A stretch of DNA of 39,894 bases from Kiritimatiellota bacterium (lineage in GTDB: Bacteria > Verrucomicrobiota > Kiritimatiellia > Kiritimatiellales > Tichowtungiaceae): assembly GCA_014381785.1 (NCBI GenBank), contig JACNKZ010000082.1, positions 1 through 39,894 of the forward strand, read 5' to 3'. Of the stretch, positions 31,716 to 39,700 are shown one piece after another. How positions within the stretch are numbered: position 1 is the first letter of the stretch; each line of letters opens with the position of its first letter. Under the pieces are notes generated by a model. That model ran no database searches, was not told the DNA's origin, and saw only the letters and a program-made list of their open reading frames with translations. Both the position numbers and the translations under genes were made by a program.

Positions 31716-32785
31716 CTGCTTTCCTCCACGCGGAAGGCCTCGACATCTTTGGGAACCAACTCGAGTGTACCTTTATAAGCCACCAGCGGAGCGGTGACGC
31801 TCAGGCGGACGCCGGATTCGAGTGCGTCGCGCTCTTCGCCGGAAATCTTTTTATCCCAGAACAGAACCATCATTTCGCCGCTGTCATCGGCGATAGGGTA
31901 AATGACACCGCCGGGAATGGAGCGCGGCTCGCCCAGCGTGCCGATAACGGTGAACAGATTCCCCTTCTGTTCCGAGGTGATCGCCGCAATCGGGGTGACC
32001 GTTCCATCAGAAACCAGCGGCATTACCTCCGTCACTTCACGCAGGTCGGCGGCTTCCCAGACTTTGAGCTGAACTTTATCCTTATAAACATCCACGCGAC
32101 CGAGCACGCTGATTGTTTTTCCAGGCATTGGAAGTTTTCGTTCCAACCCTTGGAAAACGTCGTCCCATAAAATGACATCCAGCTCGGCCCCACCCTGCTC
32201 AAGCGTCAGTACATAAGGTGCTTTGGAGCCGGGACCGGGAACCTCAATCTCTTTAAGGAGGCCCGTCACCAGAACCTGTTCGCCTTCCTGCGCGGCAGTG
32301 ATATTCACCAGCTGGACCGGCGAGAGCCCGGGTGCGGCGGACGGCGCACGTTTGCGCTGCAGCACCAGCTGCTCGGCCGACTGCATCCGAAGCTTTACTT
32401 CCTGATCGGCGCTGACGTTGAGGCTTCCGGATACTTCAACCCGGTCGCCGCGGCGCGGAAGCCGTCCGGCATTTTCGAGCGCCTCGGCCTGCGCGCGGCC
32501 GCCCATGACCGCAATTTCACCGCTGCCGTCATTAAGGTTAAACACCATGCCGCCGGACTGAAACACATAGGCATCGCGAGTGACTTCGCCGGAAACCCGG
32601 ACAGTTGCGAAGTTCATCGTAGGGGTGATGGAGTCGACCCGCACTAACGGGATATCGCGGTTGACCGAATAAAAGTAGAGCAGAATCAAGCCGGCAAAAG
32701 CCAGCACAAGCGCGGCGATCCGGAGCGCCCGGACACGAAGCGGGCGTTTTACCTGCGGGCCGTAAGCCGGGTAGTCATCGCTCAT
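31712..32785 (-). CDS. membrane-anchored protein with three OB-fold-like domains
   Basis: The 357-residue protein has an N-terminal cytoplasmic tail of about 25 residues, one transmembrane helix (about 26-44) and then three OB-fold-like units. Each has a VxVxGxV strand pattern: FATVRVSGEVTRDAYVF (about 63-79), EQVLVTGLLKEIEVPG (about 167-182) and NLFTVIGTLGEPRSIPG (about 280-296), with D-G-S-G-E or similar second strands. OB folds usually bind nucleic acid or oligosaccharide. It follows mlaD by 14 bases and overlaps the permease. Two dispersed palindromes encode FQGLERKLPMPGK between the second and third units. Confidence 0.7.
   Translation of the reverse strand: MSDDYPAYGPQVKRPLRVRALRIAALVLAFAGLILLYFYSVNRDIPLVRVDSITPTMNFATVRVSGEVTRDAYVFQSGGMVFNLNDGSGEIAVMGGRAQAEALENAGRLPRRGDRVEVSGSLNVSADQEVKLRMQSAEQLVLQRKRAPSAAPGLSPVQLVNITAAQEGEQVLVTGLLKEIEVPGPGSKAPYVLTLEQGGAELDVILWDDVFQGLERKLPMPGKTISVLGRVDVYKDKVQLKVWEAADLREVTEVMPLVSDGTVTPIAAITSEQKGNLFTVIGTLGEPRSIPGGVIYPIADDSGEMMVLFWDKKISGEERDALESGVRLSVTAPLVAYKGTLELVPKDVEAFRVEESR
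32119..32155. repeat. two dispersed palindromes in the OB-fold protein gene
   Basis: TTCCAG-GCA-TTGGAA (one mismatch, 32119-32133) and TTCCAA-CCC-TTGGAA (perfect, 32141-32155) lie eight bases apart. On the gene strand they encode FQGLER and PMPGK, in two different frames, in a loop of an OB-fold unit. Confidence 0.9.
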
Positions 32786-32799
32786 TATGGCGTCCCCAG

Positions 32800-33630
32800 T
32801 TAAAACGCGCCGAAGAAGACGGTACTAAAGGTGGTGACCGGAGAGGTTTCGCGCATGTCGTCGATTGCCGCGCGCAGCTCTTCGAGCAGCTTTTGAGTCT
32901 CCATATAAATCTGATCATCTTCCATCAGCTTCCCGAGGGTTCCCTGACCCGAGTTGATTTTCTCAGTCATACGATGAAGATTAGCCAACGAGCCCTGCAA
33001 ATCCTGATAAAGCGCATCATCCTCTGCCAACAGTTTTCCGACGGTGCCTTTTCCGTTCACCAGCCGGTCGCTGACCTCATTTAGGTTCTCCAGCACAGCC
33101 TGCATCTCATCGTACATCGAATCGTCATTGATTAATTTGCCGAGCGTGCCATTGCCAGCCGCCACATCGTTCGCCATATCTTTAATTCCCGCAACCGCAA
33201 TCCCGAGTTCTTCGAGGATATCGATGGGTGGCTCGCCAAGAATCGGAGTGTTCTTGGGCAGCGGTTCAGCCGCCAACGGTCCTTCATAAAGTTTAAGCAT
33301 TTTACCACCCAGCATCGAGGAGGCCATCACTTCCACTTTATAGCCTTCGCGGAACTCAACGGGAACTTCCAGATCGGTATGCACTACCACCTGGTTTCCC
33401 TCGATGTAGGTGGACTTGATGACACCGACCTTGGTGCCGCGCAAAAAGACCTGGTCGCCTTCTCGCAACCCACCGACCCGCTCAAACAACACCGTCAGCG
33501 GATATTTTTTATGGAAAAAATTCTGCTGGCTGAGCACGATGGTAAAGACCCCCAGTGCAATGAGAACAACGAACATGAACAGCCCCACAAGGACCTCAAT
33601 ACTGATATCTTGTTTATATTTGTCAGCCAT
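32800..33630 (-). CDS. mlaD: MCE-domain substrate-binding subunit of an Mla-type lipid ABC transporter
   Basis: The 276-residue protein has one N-terminal transmembrane helix (about 11-32). An MCE domain follows (about 40-120, PLTVLFERVGGLREGDQVFLRGTKVGVI), then a long helical tail with repeated GNGTLGKLINDDSMYDE, GKGTVGKLLAEDDALYQD and GQGTLGKLMEDDQIYME units. MCE proteins form hexameric rings that carry phospholipids across the periplasm, and the tail repeats are common in this family. The ATG at 33630 overlaps the mlaF stop by 8 bases. No mlaC, mlaB or mlaA is nearby. Confidence 0.88.
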   Translation of the reverse strand: MADKYKQDISIEVLVGLFMFVVLIALGVFTIVLSQQNFFHKKYPLTVLFERVGGLREGDQVFLRGTKVGVIKSTYIEGNQVVVHTDLEVPVEFREGYKVEVMASSMLGGKMLKLYEGPLAAEPLPKNTPILGEPPIDILEELGIAVAGIKDMANDVAAGNGTLGKLINDDSMYDEMQAVLENLNEVSDRLVNGKGTVGKLLAEDDALYQDLQGSLANLHRMTEKINSGQGTLGKLMEDDQIYMETQKLLEELRAAIDDMRETSPVTTFSTVFFGAF

Positions 33631-34393
33631 GACCTTCCATTCCTTTCTCCCAGGCACCCCTGCGGGTGATGTACTGTGACTCTAAAAAGAGTTTTACCGT
33701 TTCATTTTCCGAACGGATAAATTCCTCCGGTACGGCATTTTCAACAATCTTTCCACCATCAATCATCATGATCCGTGTGCCGATAGACAGAGCGCTGTGC
33801 AGGTCGTGCGTAACCACCACACTGGTGACACCCAGTTCTTTCCGGAGGTTCTCGATCAGGCCGTCGATCAGGCGGGAGGTGACGGGGTCGAGACCGGATG
33901 TCGGCTCATCATAGAGGATGATCTCCGGGCTCATCACAATTGCGCGGGCCAAGCCAACTCGTTTCTGCATGCCGCCGGAAAGATCAGACGGAAATTTTTC
34001 GGCCGACTCGGCCATATTGAGCAGAGTCAGTTTTTCGAGGACGGTTTTTTCGATCTCCTCTTCGGTCATTTTGGTGTTTTCACGCAGAGGCAGTGCCACA
34101 TTTTCAAACACGTCAAGCCACTGAAGCAGAGCGGCCCCCTGAAACAAAACCCCGAAGCGGCTGCGCATCCGCTCCAGCTCCGGCCCGCGCGCCTGACTAA
34201 TCACATCGTCGCCGATACGCACAGTCCCGCGATCAGGAACCAACAGATGGATCATGTGCTTCAGGGTCACGCTTTTCCCGGCACCGGAAAGCCCGACGAC
34301 AACGAACGTCTCGCCCTTCGGCACCTCAAACGAAACGCCGTCGAGGATCATTTTGCCGCCGAGTTTCTTTGTAACATTATCGAACGTGATCAT
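33623..34393 (-). CDS. mlaF: ATPase of the Mla-type lipid ABC transporter
   Basis: The 256-residue ABC ATPase has Walker A GLSGAGKS (about 34-41), Q-loop region FGVLFQGAALLQWL, signature LSGGMQKRVGLARA (about 138-151), Walker B IILYDEPTSGLDP and switch His in VVTHDLHSALSIG. The signature fits the Mla/Ttg2A group that powers phospholipid movement at the inner membrane. Its start overlaps the mlaE stop by 4 bases. Confidence 0.93.
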   Translation of the reverse strand: MITFDNVTKKLGGKMILDGVSFEVPKGETFVVVGLSGAGKSVTLKHMIHLLVPDRGTVRIGDDVISQARGPELERMRSRFGVLFQGAALLQWLDVFENVALPLRENTKMTEEEIEKTVLEKLTLLNMAESAEKFPSDLSGGMQKRVGLARAIVMSPEIILYDEPTSGLDPVTSRLIDGLIENLRKELGVTSVVVTHDLHSALSIGTRIMMIDGGKIVENAVPEEFIRSENETVKLFLESQYITRRGAWEKGMEGHG

Positions 34394-35220
34394 ATGTAAA
34401 ACAACCGGGTAATCATGTAACCAACAATCAGAATCATCAGGAAGGAGGTAATCACCGTCTGCCGGGTGGCACGCCCAACACCGACCGCGCCTTCCGTGGC
34501 GCTCAACCCCTGATAACAGGCGACAGTGGCAATGATAATGCCGAACACAAATGCCTTAAACAGCCCGACAAACAAATCCTTATTTTCCGCAAAGCGGGTG
34601 GCGTTGTCCAAATAGGCCTGAAATGAAACGCCGAGCTGTGTGGCTCCGACAATCCCGCCGCCGAGAATGCCCAGAATATTGGTATAGACCGTCAAAACCG
34701 GCAACATGATCGCCAGCGCGACCAGGCGGGGCATCACCAGAAAGCGGTTGGGATTGATCGACATCACCTCTAGCGCGGCAATCTCCTCAGAAACCGCCAT
34801 CGTACCCAGCTGCGCAGCAATGGCTGAGCCGACACTGGCCGCAATAATCAGCCCGGTCATAAACGGCCCCATCTCACGGATAATCGAAATCGATACGGCC
34901 GAACCGATAAACTCCTCCTGTCCGTAACGGCGCAGTTCGAGCCCGGTTTGCAATGCGAGAATCATGCCGGTAAAAACCGCGACTACGCTGATCACGCCAA
35001 GGCTTTTGATTCCGGTAATATAGAGTTGGGCAACGGTTTCGTGACGCGCGCGCGGCCGCCAAATCGTTCGGATAAAGAGCGTGGCCGATCCGAGTATGAT
35101 GAGCGCGTGACCCATCCCGTGGCAGGCCAACAGAATAATCCGTCCCAGGCGCCGGAATGAGCGAAGGGGAAGCCCCATATAGCTCATTTGCTCCTCATGT
35201 TCTGACGCTACGATTCTCAT
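34390..35220 (-). CDS. mlaE: MlaE-family permease of the lipid ABC transporter
   Basis: The 276-residue inner-membrane protein has about five to six hydrophobic segments. Family blocks: GMILALQTGLELRRYGQEEFIG, SIIREMGPFMTGLIIAASVGSAIAAQLGTM, VSEEIAALEVMSINPNRFLVMPRLVA, and a C-terminal GATRQ-like VGRATRQTVI. The first ATG overlaps the upstream gene (ATGA); a second possible start, 11 codons later, has GAGGAG just ahead. It forms the transporter with MlaF and MlaD. Confidence 0.92.
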   Translation of the reverse strand: MRIVASEHEEQMSYMGLPLRSFRRLGRIILLACHGMGHALIILGSATLFIRTIWRPRARHETVAQLYITGIKSLGVISVVAVFTGMILALQTGLELRRYGQEEFIGSAVSISIIREMGPFMTGLIIAASVGSAIAAQLGTMAVSEEIAALEVMSINPNRFLVMPRLVALAIMLPVLTVYTNILGILGGGIVGATQLGVSFQAYLDNATRFAENKDLFVGLFKAFVFGIIIATVACYQGLSATEGAVGVGRATRQTVITSFLMILIVGYMITRLFYI

Positions 35221-36521
35221 TCTTCCCCCAACTTAAACCACAAAACGCGAACGGAGGTCGCGTCGCCCTCATTTCTATACGCCAACAGCCCTTTCAGTAA
35301 AGACCATTCAGAACGGTTCGTATCCGGCTCCTTCTCGCTGTGCCAGGCGAACCATAGGATATCTTTTTTGGTCACGCCGTCCGCATGGGTTCGCTTGTAG
35401 AGCGTCCACAGGGGGGTCCAGTTGCGCTCGAGCGGCGCCACATTACTGATCGGCCAAAGCTCCAGCATCCGGAAACGCGACAGATCCCCTGTCCGCTGCC
35501 AGCTCATCAGCGGCCAGATTTTCCAACCTTTGGAAACAACGGTCCACTCCTCTTCCGGGCGGTCGGTTTCGCGAAGGCGCTTCTCTTCAAAATAGAAAAA
35601 CGGAAGGGCCTTTTTGCGGGAAACGGCTTGATGCGCCTGTTGAAATTTATCCGACCACAGCAACGGCCAGAGCACAAACGTGCGGTCGACCATCCCGTCG
35701 CCAATCTGCTTGCGGCCCCACAGCGGCCAGACATACAGCTTATCCAGGCTCTCGCTCTTCACTTTCTGAAAGAAGGGCCACGGACAGAAAATCCGGTCCT
35801 GACGCTCGCCGTGCGTAAACCGGAAGAACGGCGGAATGACCCACCATGTGCTTTCCTTCTTCAGATTGCCCCGCCCGCAAATCGGAAACAGAATCCAGGA
35901 AGTACCGGAATCGCCGGGATAAAAATATTCAGCGGAGGTCCAAAACGGCCAGAGCACAAACCGTTTCTCGTATTTACCCTCCAGCACCGATTTTCCAATG
36001 ATTGGAAAAACGCGGTCGCGCTGAATGCCGTCGCCGCGCGTATGGGAATAAATCGGCCAGAGCACACTGGTGGTCTTCACCTCATTGATCTGCGATTTTC
36101 CAAAGATTGGAAAAAGCACAAACGAAATGGTATCGCGCCCAAAAAACTCATGAATGGTTCCGCCCAGCGGGAAGAGCGCGAAGTACGACTCGTCATTTTT
36201 GTCCCGCCCTTGGAAATAGAACGGAAGCAGCCAGTTGCGGTCGCGCGGCGACTCCGCGTCCGCCGCGAAATTATGCGTCCACCAAAATGTCAGCGCGCGC
36301 GAGGTCTGCTCGTTCTTGAACTCCTTGCGGGAATAGAGCGGCCACAGAAAGTCCTGAACCTGTCCCTCCTCCCCCACCGTCTTCGAATAAAACGGACGCA
36401 CCGCGAAGAACGAACCCTCGTCCGTCTGCACATGTTCATAGACGGGATACACGCCGCCGAAAGCGGCCGTGCCGCACAGCACCGCCACCATCAAACTCAA
36501 GATAAAGTCCGTTCGCATCAT
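35217..36521 (-). CDS. exported WP-repeat protein of unknown function, first gene of the Mla operon
   Basis: The 434-residue protein has a signal peptide (RTDFILSLMVAVLCGTAAFGG) and then at least ten degenerate repeats of about 30 residues, each with a core such as FLWPLYSR, LFPIFGKS, VLWPIYSH, VLWPFWTS, YVWPLWGR or VLWPLLWS, separated by charged turns. The alternating aromatic and beta-strand pattern suggests a beta-solenoid, beta-propeller or outer-membrane barrel. I know no named family. It overlaps mlaE by 4 bases, so it may be the outer-membrane or periplasmic partner missing from this Mla system (inference). Three dispersed palindromes lie inside; two encode FPI-I/F-GKS within repeats. 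The ATG at 36521 was preferred to an earlier one because it opens on the signal peptide. Confidence 0.65.
   Translation of the reverse strand: MMRTDFILSLMVAVLCGTAAFGGVYPVYEHVQTDEGSFFAVRPFYSKTVGEEGQVQDFLWPLYSRKEFKNEQTSRALTFWWTHNFAADAESPRDRNWLLPFYFQGRDKNDESYFALFPLGGTIHEFFGRDTISFVLFPIFGKSQINEVKTTSVLWPIYSHTRGDGIQRDRVFPIIGKSVLEGKYEKRFVLWPFWTSAEYFYPGDSGTSWILFPICGRGNLKKESTWWVIPPFFRFTHGERQDRIFCPWPFFQKVKSESLDKLYVWPLWGRKQIGDGMVDRTFVLWPLLWSDKFQQAHQAVSRKKALPFFYFEEKRLRETDRPEEEWTVVSKGWKIWPLMSWQRTGDLSRFRMLELWPISNVAPLERNWTPLWTLYKRTHADGVTKKDILWFAWHSEKEPDTNRSEWSLLKGLLAYRNEGDATSVRVLWFKLGEE
35521..35535. repeat. dispersed palindrome in the WP-repeat gene
   Basis: A perfect TTCCAA-CCT-TTGGAA encodes S-K-G-W-K, the third reading frame of the motif. 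Confidence 0.88.
35993..36007. repeat. dispersed palindrome in the WP-repeat gene
   Basis: A perfect TTCCAA-TGA-TTGGAA with outer T and A runs encodes F-P-I-I-G-K inside one protein repeat. Confidence 0.9.
36098..36112. repeat. dispersed palindrome in the WP-repeat gene
   Basis: A perfect TTCCAA-AGA-TTGGAA encodes F-P-I-F-G-K at the matching place of the neighbouring protein repeat, 105 bases from the previous copy, so these two may have been duplicated with the protein repeat. Confidence 0.9.
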
Positions 36522-36661
36522 AACATCGCCCACGCTACCAGAAACGCTCGGCACAGAAAAACTCTTTTCCACTCATTGCATACGGCGAAACTTTTATTTT
36601 CCAGAGTTTTGTAAATGGATGAGTTTCCTGTTTCCACCCCCTGGAGCCTGTCGCATCGCGT

Positions 36662-37744
36662 TTAGCGCATGCGGTGGATCATGAAGGGCGTGATGGAGCC
36701 GAAGAAGAGGATCGGCAGCCAGCCGCCGAGCCAGGCCGGAATAATTGCCTGTTTGCCGAGCGCCTGCGAGATGAGCTGCAGGATATAGATGCCGAAAAAA
36801 AGAGTCAGCGCCATCATGATGCCGGCGAAGGCGCCGCGGCGACCGGAGTGCGCGCCAACGGGCACGCCGATGATGGTCACCAGCAGGCAGACCAGCGGAG
36901 TGGCCATGCGCGCGTGCAGATCCACTTTGAGCCGGGCGCGGGTATCGCTGGAAATATCGGTTTGAGCATCTAAATACTGCATCATCTCCCGGGAGGAGAG
37001 ATACTGGGCATCTTTGATTTCGTTCAGGAAGGTTTGCGGTGTTTCGGTGAGATCACGCATCTCTTTCTGCAGAATGAGTTCAGGTGCGCCTTGGAGGTCG
37101 CCGTTTTCTGCATAGCGCTGAACGGTGACATCCATAAACCACCAGCGTCCGTCGAGCCACAGAGCTTTTTCGGCCTGATATTTAACGGCGTCGGAGCTGT
37201 CTTCGCGCTGTTCAACGAGCTCGACGTTGTACAAAGCGCGGTCACGGGTGTCGAGTTTCTGAATATGCCAGACATGCTGCCCGCGTTTGAGGGCGATGTT
37301 GTTGGCGAAATAGATGTCTTCCATACGGTTTTGTTTCTGATATTCCAGAAACTGTTCGGCGCGGTAGGCGGCATCGGGCGCGATGACTTCGTTGATGAAG
37401 CCGCTGAGAAGTGTGGCCGCAATGCCGATGCCGATGAAGGGCGTGATGATGCGATAGATGCTGACTCCGCCGGCGCGCATCGCGGTGATTTCGCTGTGAC
37501 GGGTGAGATTGGAAAGGCTGTAAAGCATGGCGAGCAACAGACAGGCAGGCAGGATGAGCACGATAACCGGCGGCAGAACAAGGCTGTAGTAATAGAGGAT
37601 TTCCAGAGGCCGTATGTCGCTTTGGAGAAAGTCGCTGAAATTATCAAACAGATCGTTGATGATAAAAATGAGGGTGAAGCCGAGCATGCAATACAGCAGC
37701 GGCAGGATCAGACATTTCAGAAGATATTTGGTCAGAATTTTCAT
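36662..37744 (-). CDS. LptF/LptG-family permease of the LPS exporter
   Basis: The 360-residue protein has three N-terminal transmembrane helices, a periplasmic beta-jellyroll region (about 130-260) and three C-terminal helices. LTKYLLKCLILPLLYC at the start and LTRHSEITAMRAGGVSIYRI (about 77-96) are the YjgP/YjgQ signature. It draws LPS from the inner membrane with LptB. I cannot tell LptF from LptG. It lies upstream of the Mla operon with a 140-base gap and diverges from zwf. Confidence 0.9.
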   Translation of the reverse strand: MKILTKYLLKCLILPLLYCMLGFTLIFIINDLFDNFSDFLQSDIRPLEILYYYSLVLPPVIVLILPACLLLAMLYSLSNLTRHSEITAMRAGGVSIYRIITPFIGIGIAATLLSGFINEVIAPDAAYRAEQFLEYQKQNRMEDIYFANNIALKRGQHVWHIQKLDTRDRALYNVELVEQREDSSDAVKYQAEKALWLDGRWWFMDVTVQRYAENGDLQGAPELILQKEMRDLTETPQTFLNEIKDAQYLSSREMMQYLDAQTDISSDTRARLKVDLHARMATPLVCLLVTIIGVPVGAHSGRRGAFAGIMMALTLFFGIYILQLISQALGKQAIIPAWLGGWLPILFFGSITPFMIHRMR

Positions 37745-37862
37745 AAATCGGTTTTAAACGGTAGCCTGAAAGGAACAGCCCGGCAAGTGCTGATGCATGC
37801 GACTTGAACATCTGTGCGGAATGGTCGATAGTCTATAGCAACAGCTAAGGGAGTGAGAAACG

Positions 37863-39359
37863 ATGCCCACACTGGGAGTGAAAGTTAAAGAGCCGGTGAC
37901 TTTTGTAATCTTCGGTGCCACGGGCGATTTGACGCGGCGCAAGTTGCTGCCGGCGCTCTACACCCTTTTCCGCGACAACGCACTGCCGGAGGCGTTCGAC
38001 ATCATCGGCTTTGCCCGCCGGAAGCACGACGACCGGAGTTTCTGCGAGTTGATGCAGGATGCTCTGCGTGAGCACAGCCGGACTCCGGTGGACGATGCGT
38101 CGCTCGCAGAATTCTGTTCGCACCTGAGTTATCACCGCGGCGACCTGTCCGACCCGGCGGCATTCAAGACGCTCAATGAGCGTTTTAACGGCAACGACTC
38201 CCTGCCCGCCAACCGGCTGTTCTATCTTTCAATTGCCGCGGATCTGGTCGAGCAGACCGTGAGCCAGATGCACGCGGCGGAACTGATTACCCAGCCCAAA
38301 GCCTCGCCGTGGACGCGCGTGGTGGTGGAAAAACCGTTCGGGGGGGATTTGCAGAGCGCACAGGTCTTAAACCAAATTCTGCTCACCCATCTGGACGAAT
38401 CCCAGATTTACCGGATCGACCACTATCTCGGCAAAGAGACGGTGCAGAACATCCTGTCGTTCCGCTTTGCCAATACCATTTTTGAGCCGGTCTTCAACCG
38501 CACCTATGTGGACCACATTGAGATTACCGCCGCCGAAACCGCGGGAATGGAAAGCGGCCGCGGCGCGTTCTACGACCGCACCGGCGCCTTGCGCGACATG
38601 GTGGCCAACCACCTGTTCCAGTTGCTATGCTTTGTGACGATGGAGCCGCCGGACGGACTGGACGCGCGGGCCATCCGCGCGGAGAAAATAAAAATTCTGC
38701 ACGCCCTGCGGCCGGCCGCCGCCCTGCCCGGCCATCCGGCGGGCTGCTTCGGACAGTATACCGGCGGAGACGGCGTTCCGGCGTTCCGCGAAGAGGATCG
38801 GGTTGCCCCGGACTCCACCACGGAAACCTTCGCCGCACTGCGGATGGAAATTAATAACTGGCGCTGGGCCAGCGTGCCGATTTATCTGCGTACCGGCAAA
38901 CGGATGCCGAAGAAAAGCACCGAAATCGCCATCCAGTTTCGCATCCCGGCCATGCAGCTGTTTCAGCATGTGGCGTGTGCAGGCGATGTGTGCGACTTAA
39001 CCGGCGTGAAGCCCAACACCCTGATTTTCCGGATTCAACCGGATGAGGGAATCTTCCTGCAGGTCTCTGCGAAACGTCCCAGTATGCAGTTAGTGGTGGA
39101 AGGGGTGGACATGGATTTCTCCTATTCCGAGAAATGGAACAAGGAGCTGCCGGAAGCCTACGAGCGGTTACTGCTCGATGCCATGCGCGGAGATTCCACG
39201 CTGTTTACCCGTTCCGACGAGGTGGAAGCCGAATGGACGGTGATTGAGGCCATTCGAAATGCAACCAAGGATCAGCCGCTGGCACCCTATGCCGCCGGAT
39301 CGTGGGGGCCGCCGGAAGCGGATGCGGTGATGCTTTCCAGTGGTTGGAAAAACGAATGA
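37863..39359 (+). CDS. zwf: glucose-6-phosphate 1-dehydrogenase
   Basis: The 498-residue enzyme oxidises glucose-6-phosphate with NAD(P), the entry to the pentose phosphate pathway. The nucleotide-binding IFGATGDLTRRKLLPALY (about 17-34) and the catalytic RIDHYLGKETVQN (about 178-190) are intact, as is VEKPFGGDL. GGGAGTGAG precedes the ATG. The C-terminus ends S-S-G-W-K-N-E, encoded by a one-mismatch dispersed palindrome that also covers the approach to the stop. The stop overlaps the cutA start (ATGA). Confidence 0.95.
   Translation: MPTLGVKVKEPVTFVIFGATGDLTRRKLLPALYTLFRDNALPEAFDIIGFARRKHDDRSFCELMQDALREHSRTPVDDASLAEFCSHLSYHRGDLSDPAAFKTLNERFNGNDSLPANRLFYLSIAADLVEQTVSQMHAAELITQPKASPWTRVVVEKPFGGDLQSAQVLNQILLTHLDESQIYRIDHYLGKETVQNILSFRFANTIFEPVFNRTYVDHIEITAAETAGMESGRGAFYDRTGALRDMVANHLFQLLCFVTMEPPDGLDARAIRAEKIKILHALRPAAALPGHPAGCFGQYTGGDGVPAFREEDRVAPDSTTETFAALRMEINNWRWASVPIYLRTGKRMPKKSTEIAIQFRIPAMQLFQHVACAGDVCDLTGVKPNTLIFRIQPDEGIFLQVSAKRPSMQLVVEGVDMDFSYSEKWNKELPEAYERLLLDAMRGDSTLFTRSDEVEAEWTVIEAIRNATKDQPLAPYAAGSWGPPEADAVMLSSGWKNE
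39335..39349. repeat. one-mismatch dispersed palindrome at the zwf 3' end
   Basis: TTCCAG-TGG-TTGGAA encodes the last residues of the protein (S-S-G-W-K) and lies just before the zwf-cutA overlap. Confidence 0.75.
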
Positions 39360-39700
39360 ACACGAAGCTGATCTATGTGACGGCACCCTCGCTGACGGAT
39401 GCGGAGCAGATCGCTGAAACCGTTGTGAACGAGAAGCTCGCCGCCTGCGCCAATTTCTTTGATGGTGTACACTCTATCTTTGAGTGGAACGGACAGCTCT
39501 GCCGCGAAGACGAGGCCGTTCTGATCCTAAAAGCAACGGCAGATCGGGTCGCGGAATTGACGGATCGAATCAAACAGCTCCACACCTACGACTGCCCCTG
39601 CATCGTCGTCCTGCCCATCGAAGGCGGAAATCCGGAGTTTCTAAACTGGGTGGAGGCCTCGACAAGGTCACATAATCCAGAAGTCAGCACGTCGCACTGA
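39356..39700 (+). CDS. cutA: CutA-type divalent cation tolerance protein
   Basis: The 114-residue protein has the trimeric CutA pattern: IYVTAPSLTDAEQIAETVV, EKLAACANFF, IFEWNGQLCREDEAVLILKAT and HTYDCPCIVVLPIEGGNPEFLNWV. CutA proteins have been linked to copper or other divalent-metal tolerance, but their biochemical role is unsettled. The final dozen residues after VEAST look unrelated to the family. It is coupled to zwf by ATGA. Confidence 0.88.
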   Translation: MNTKLIYVTAPSLTDAEQIAETVVNEKLAACANFFDGVHSIFEWNGQLCREDEAVLILKATADRVAELTDRIKQLHTYDCPCIVVLPIEGGNPEFLNWVEASTRSHNPEVSTSH

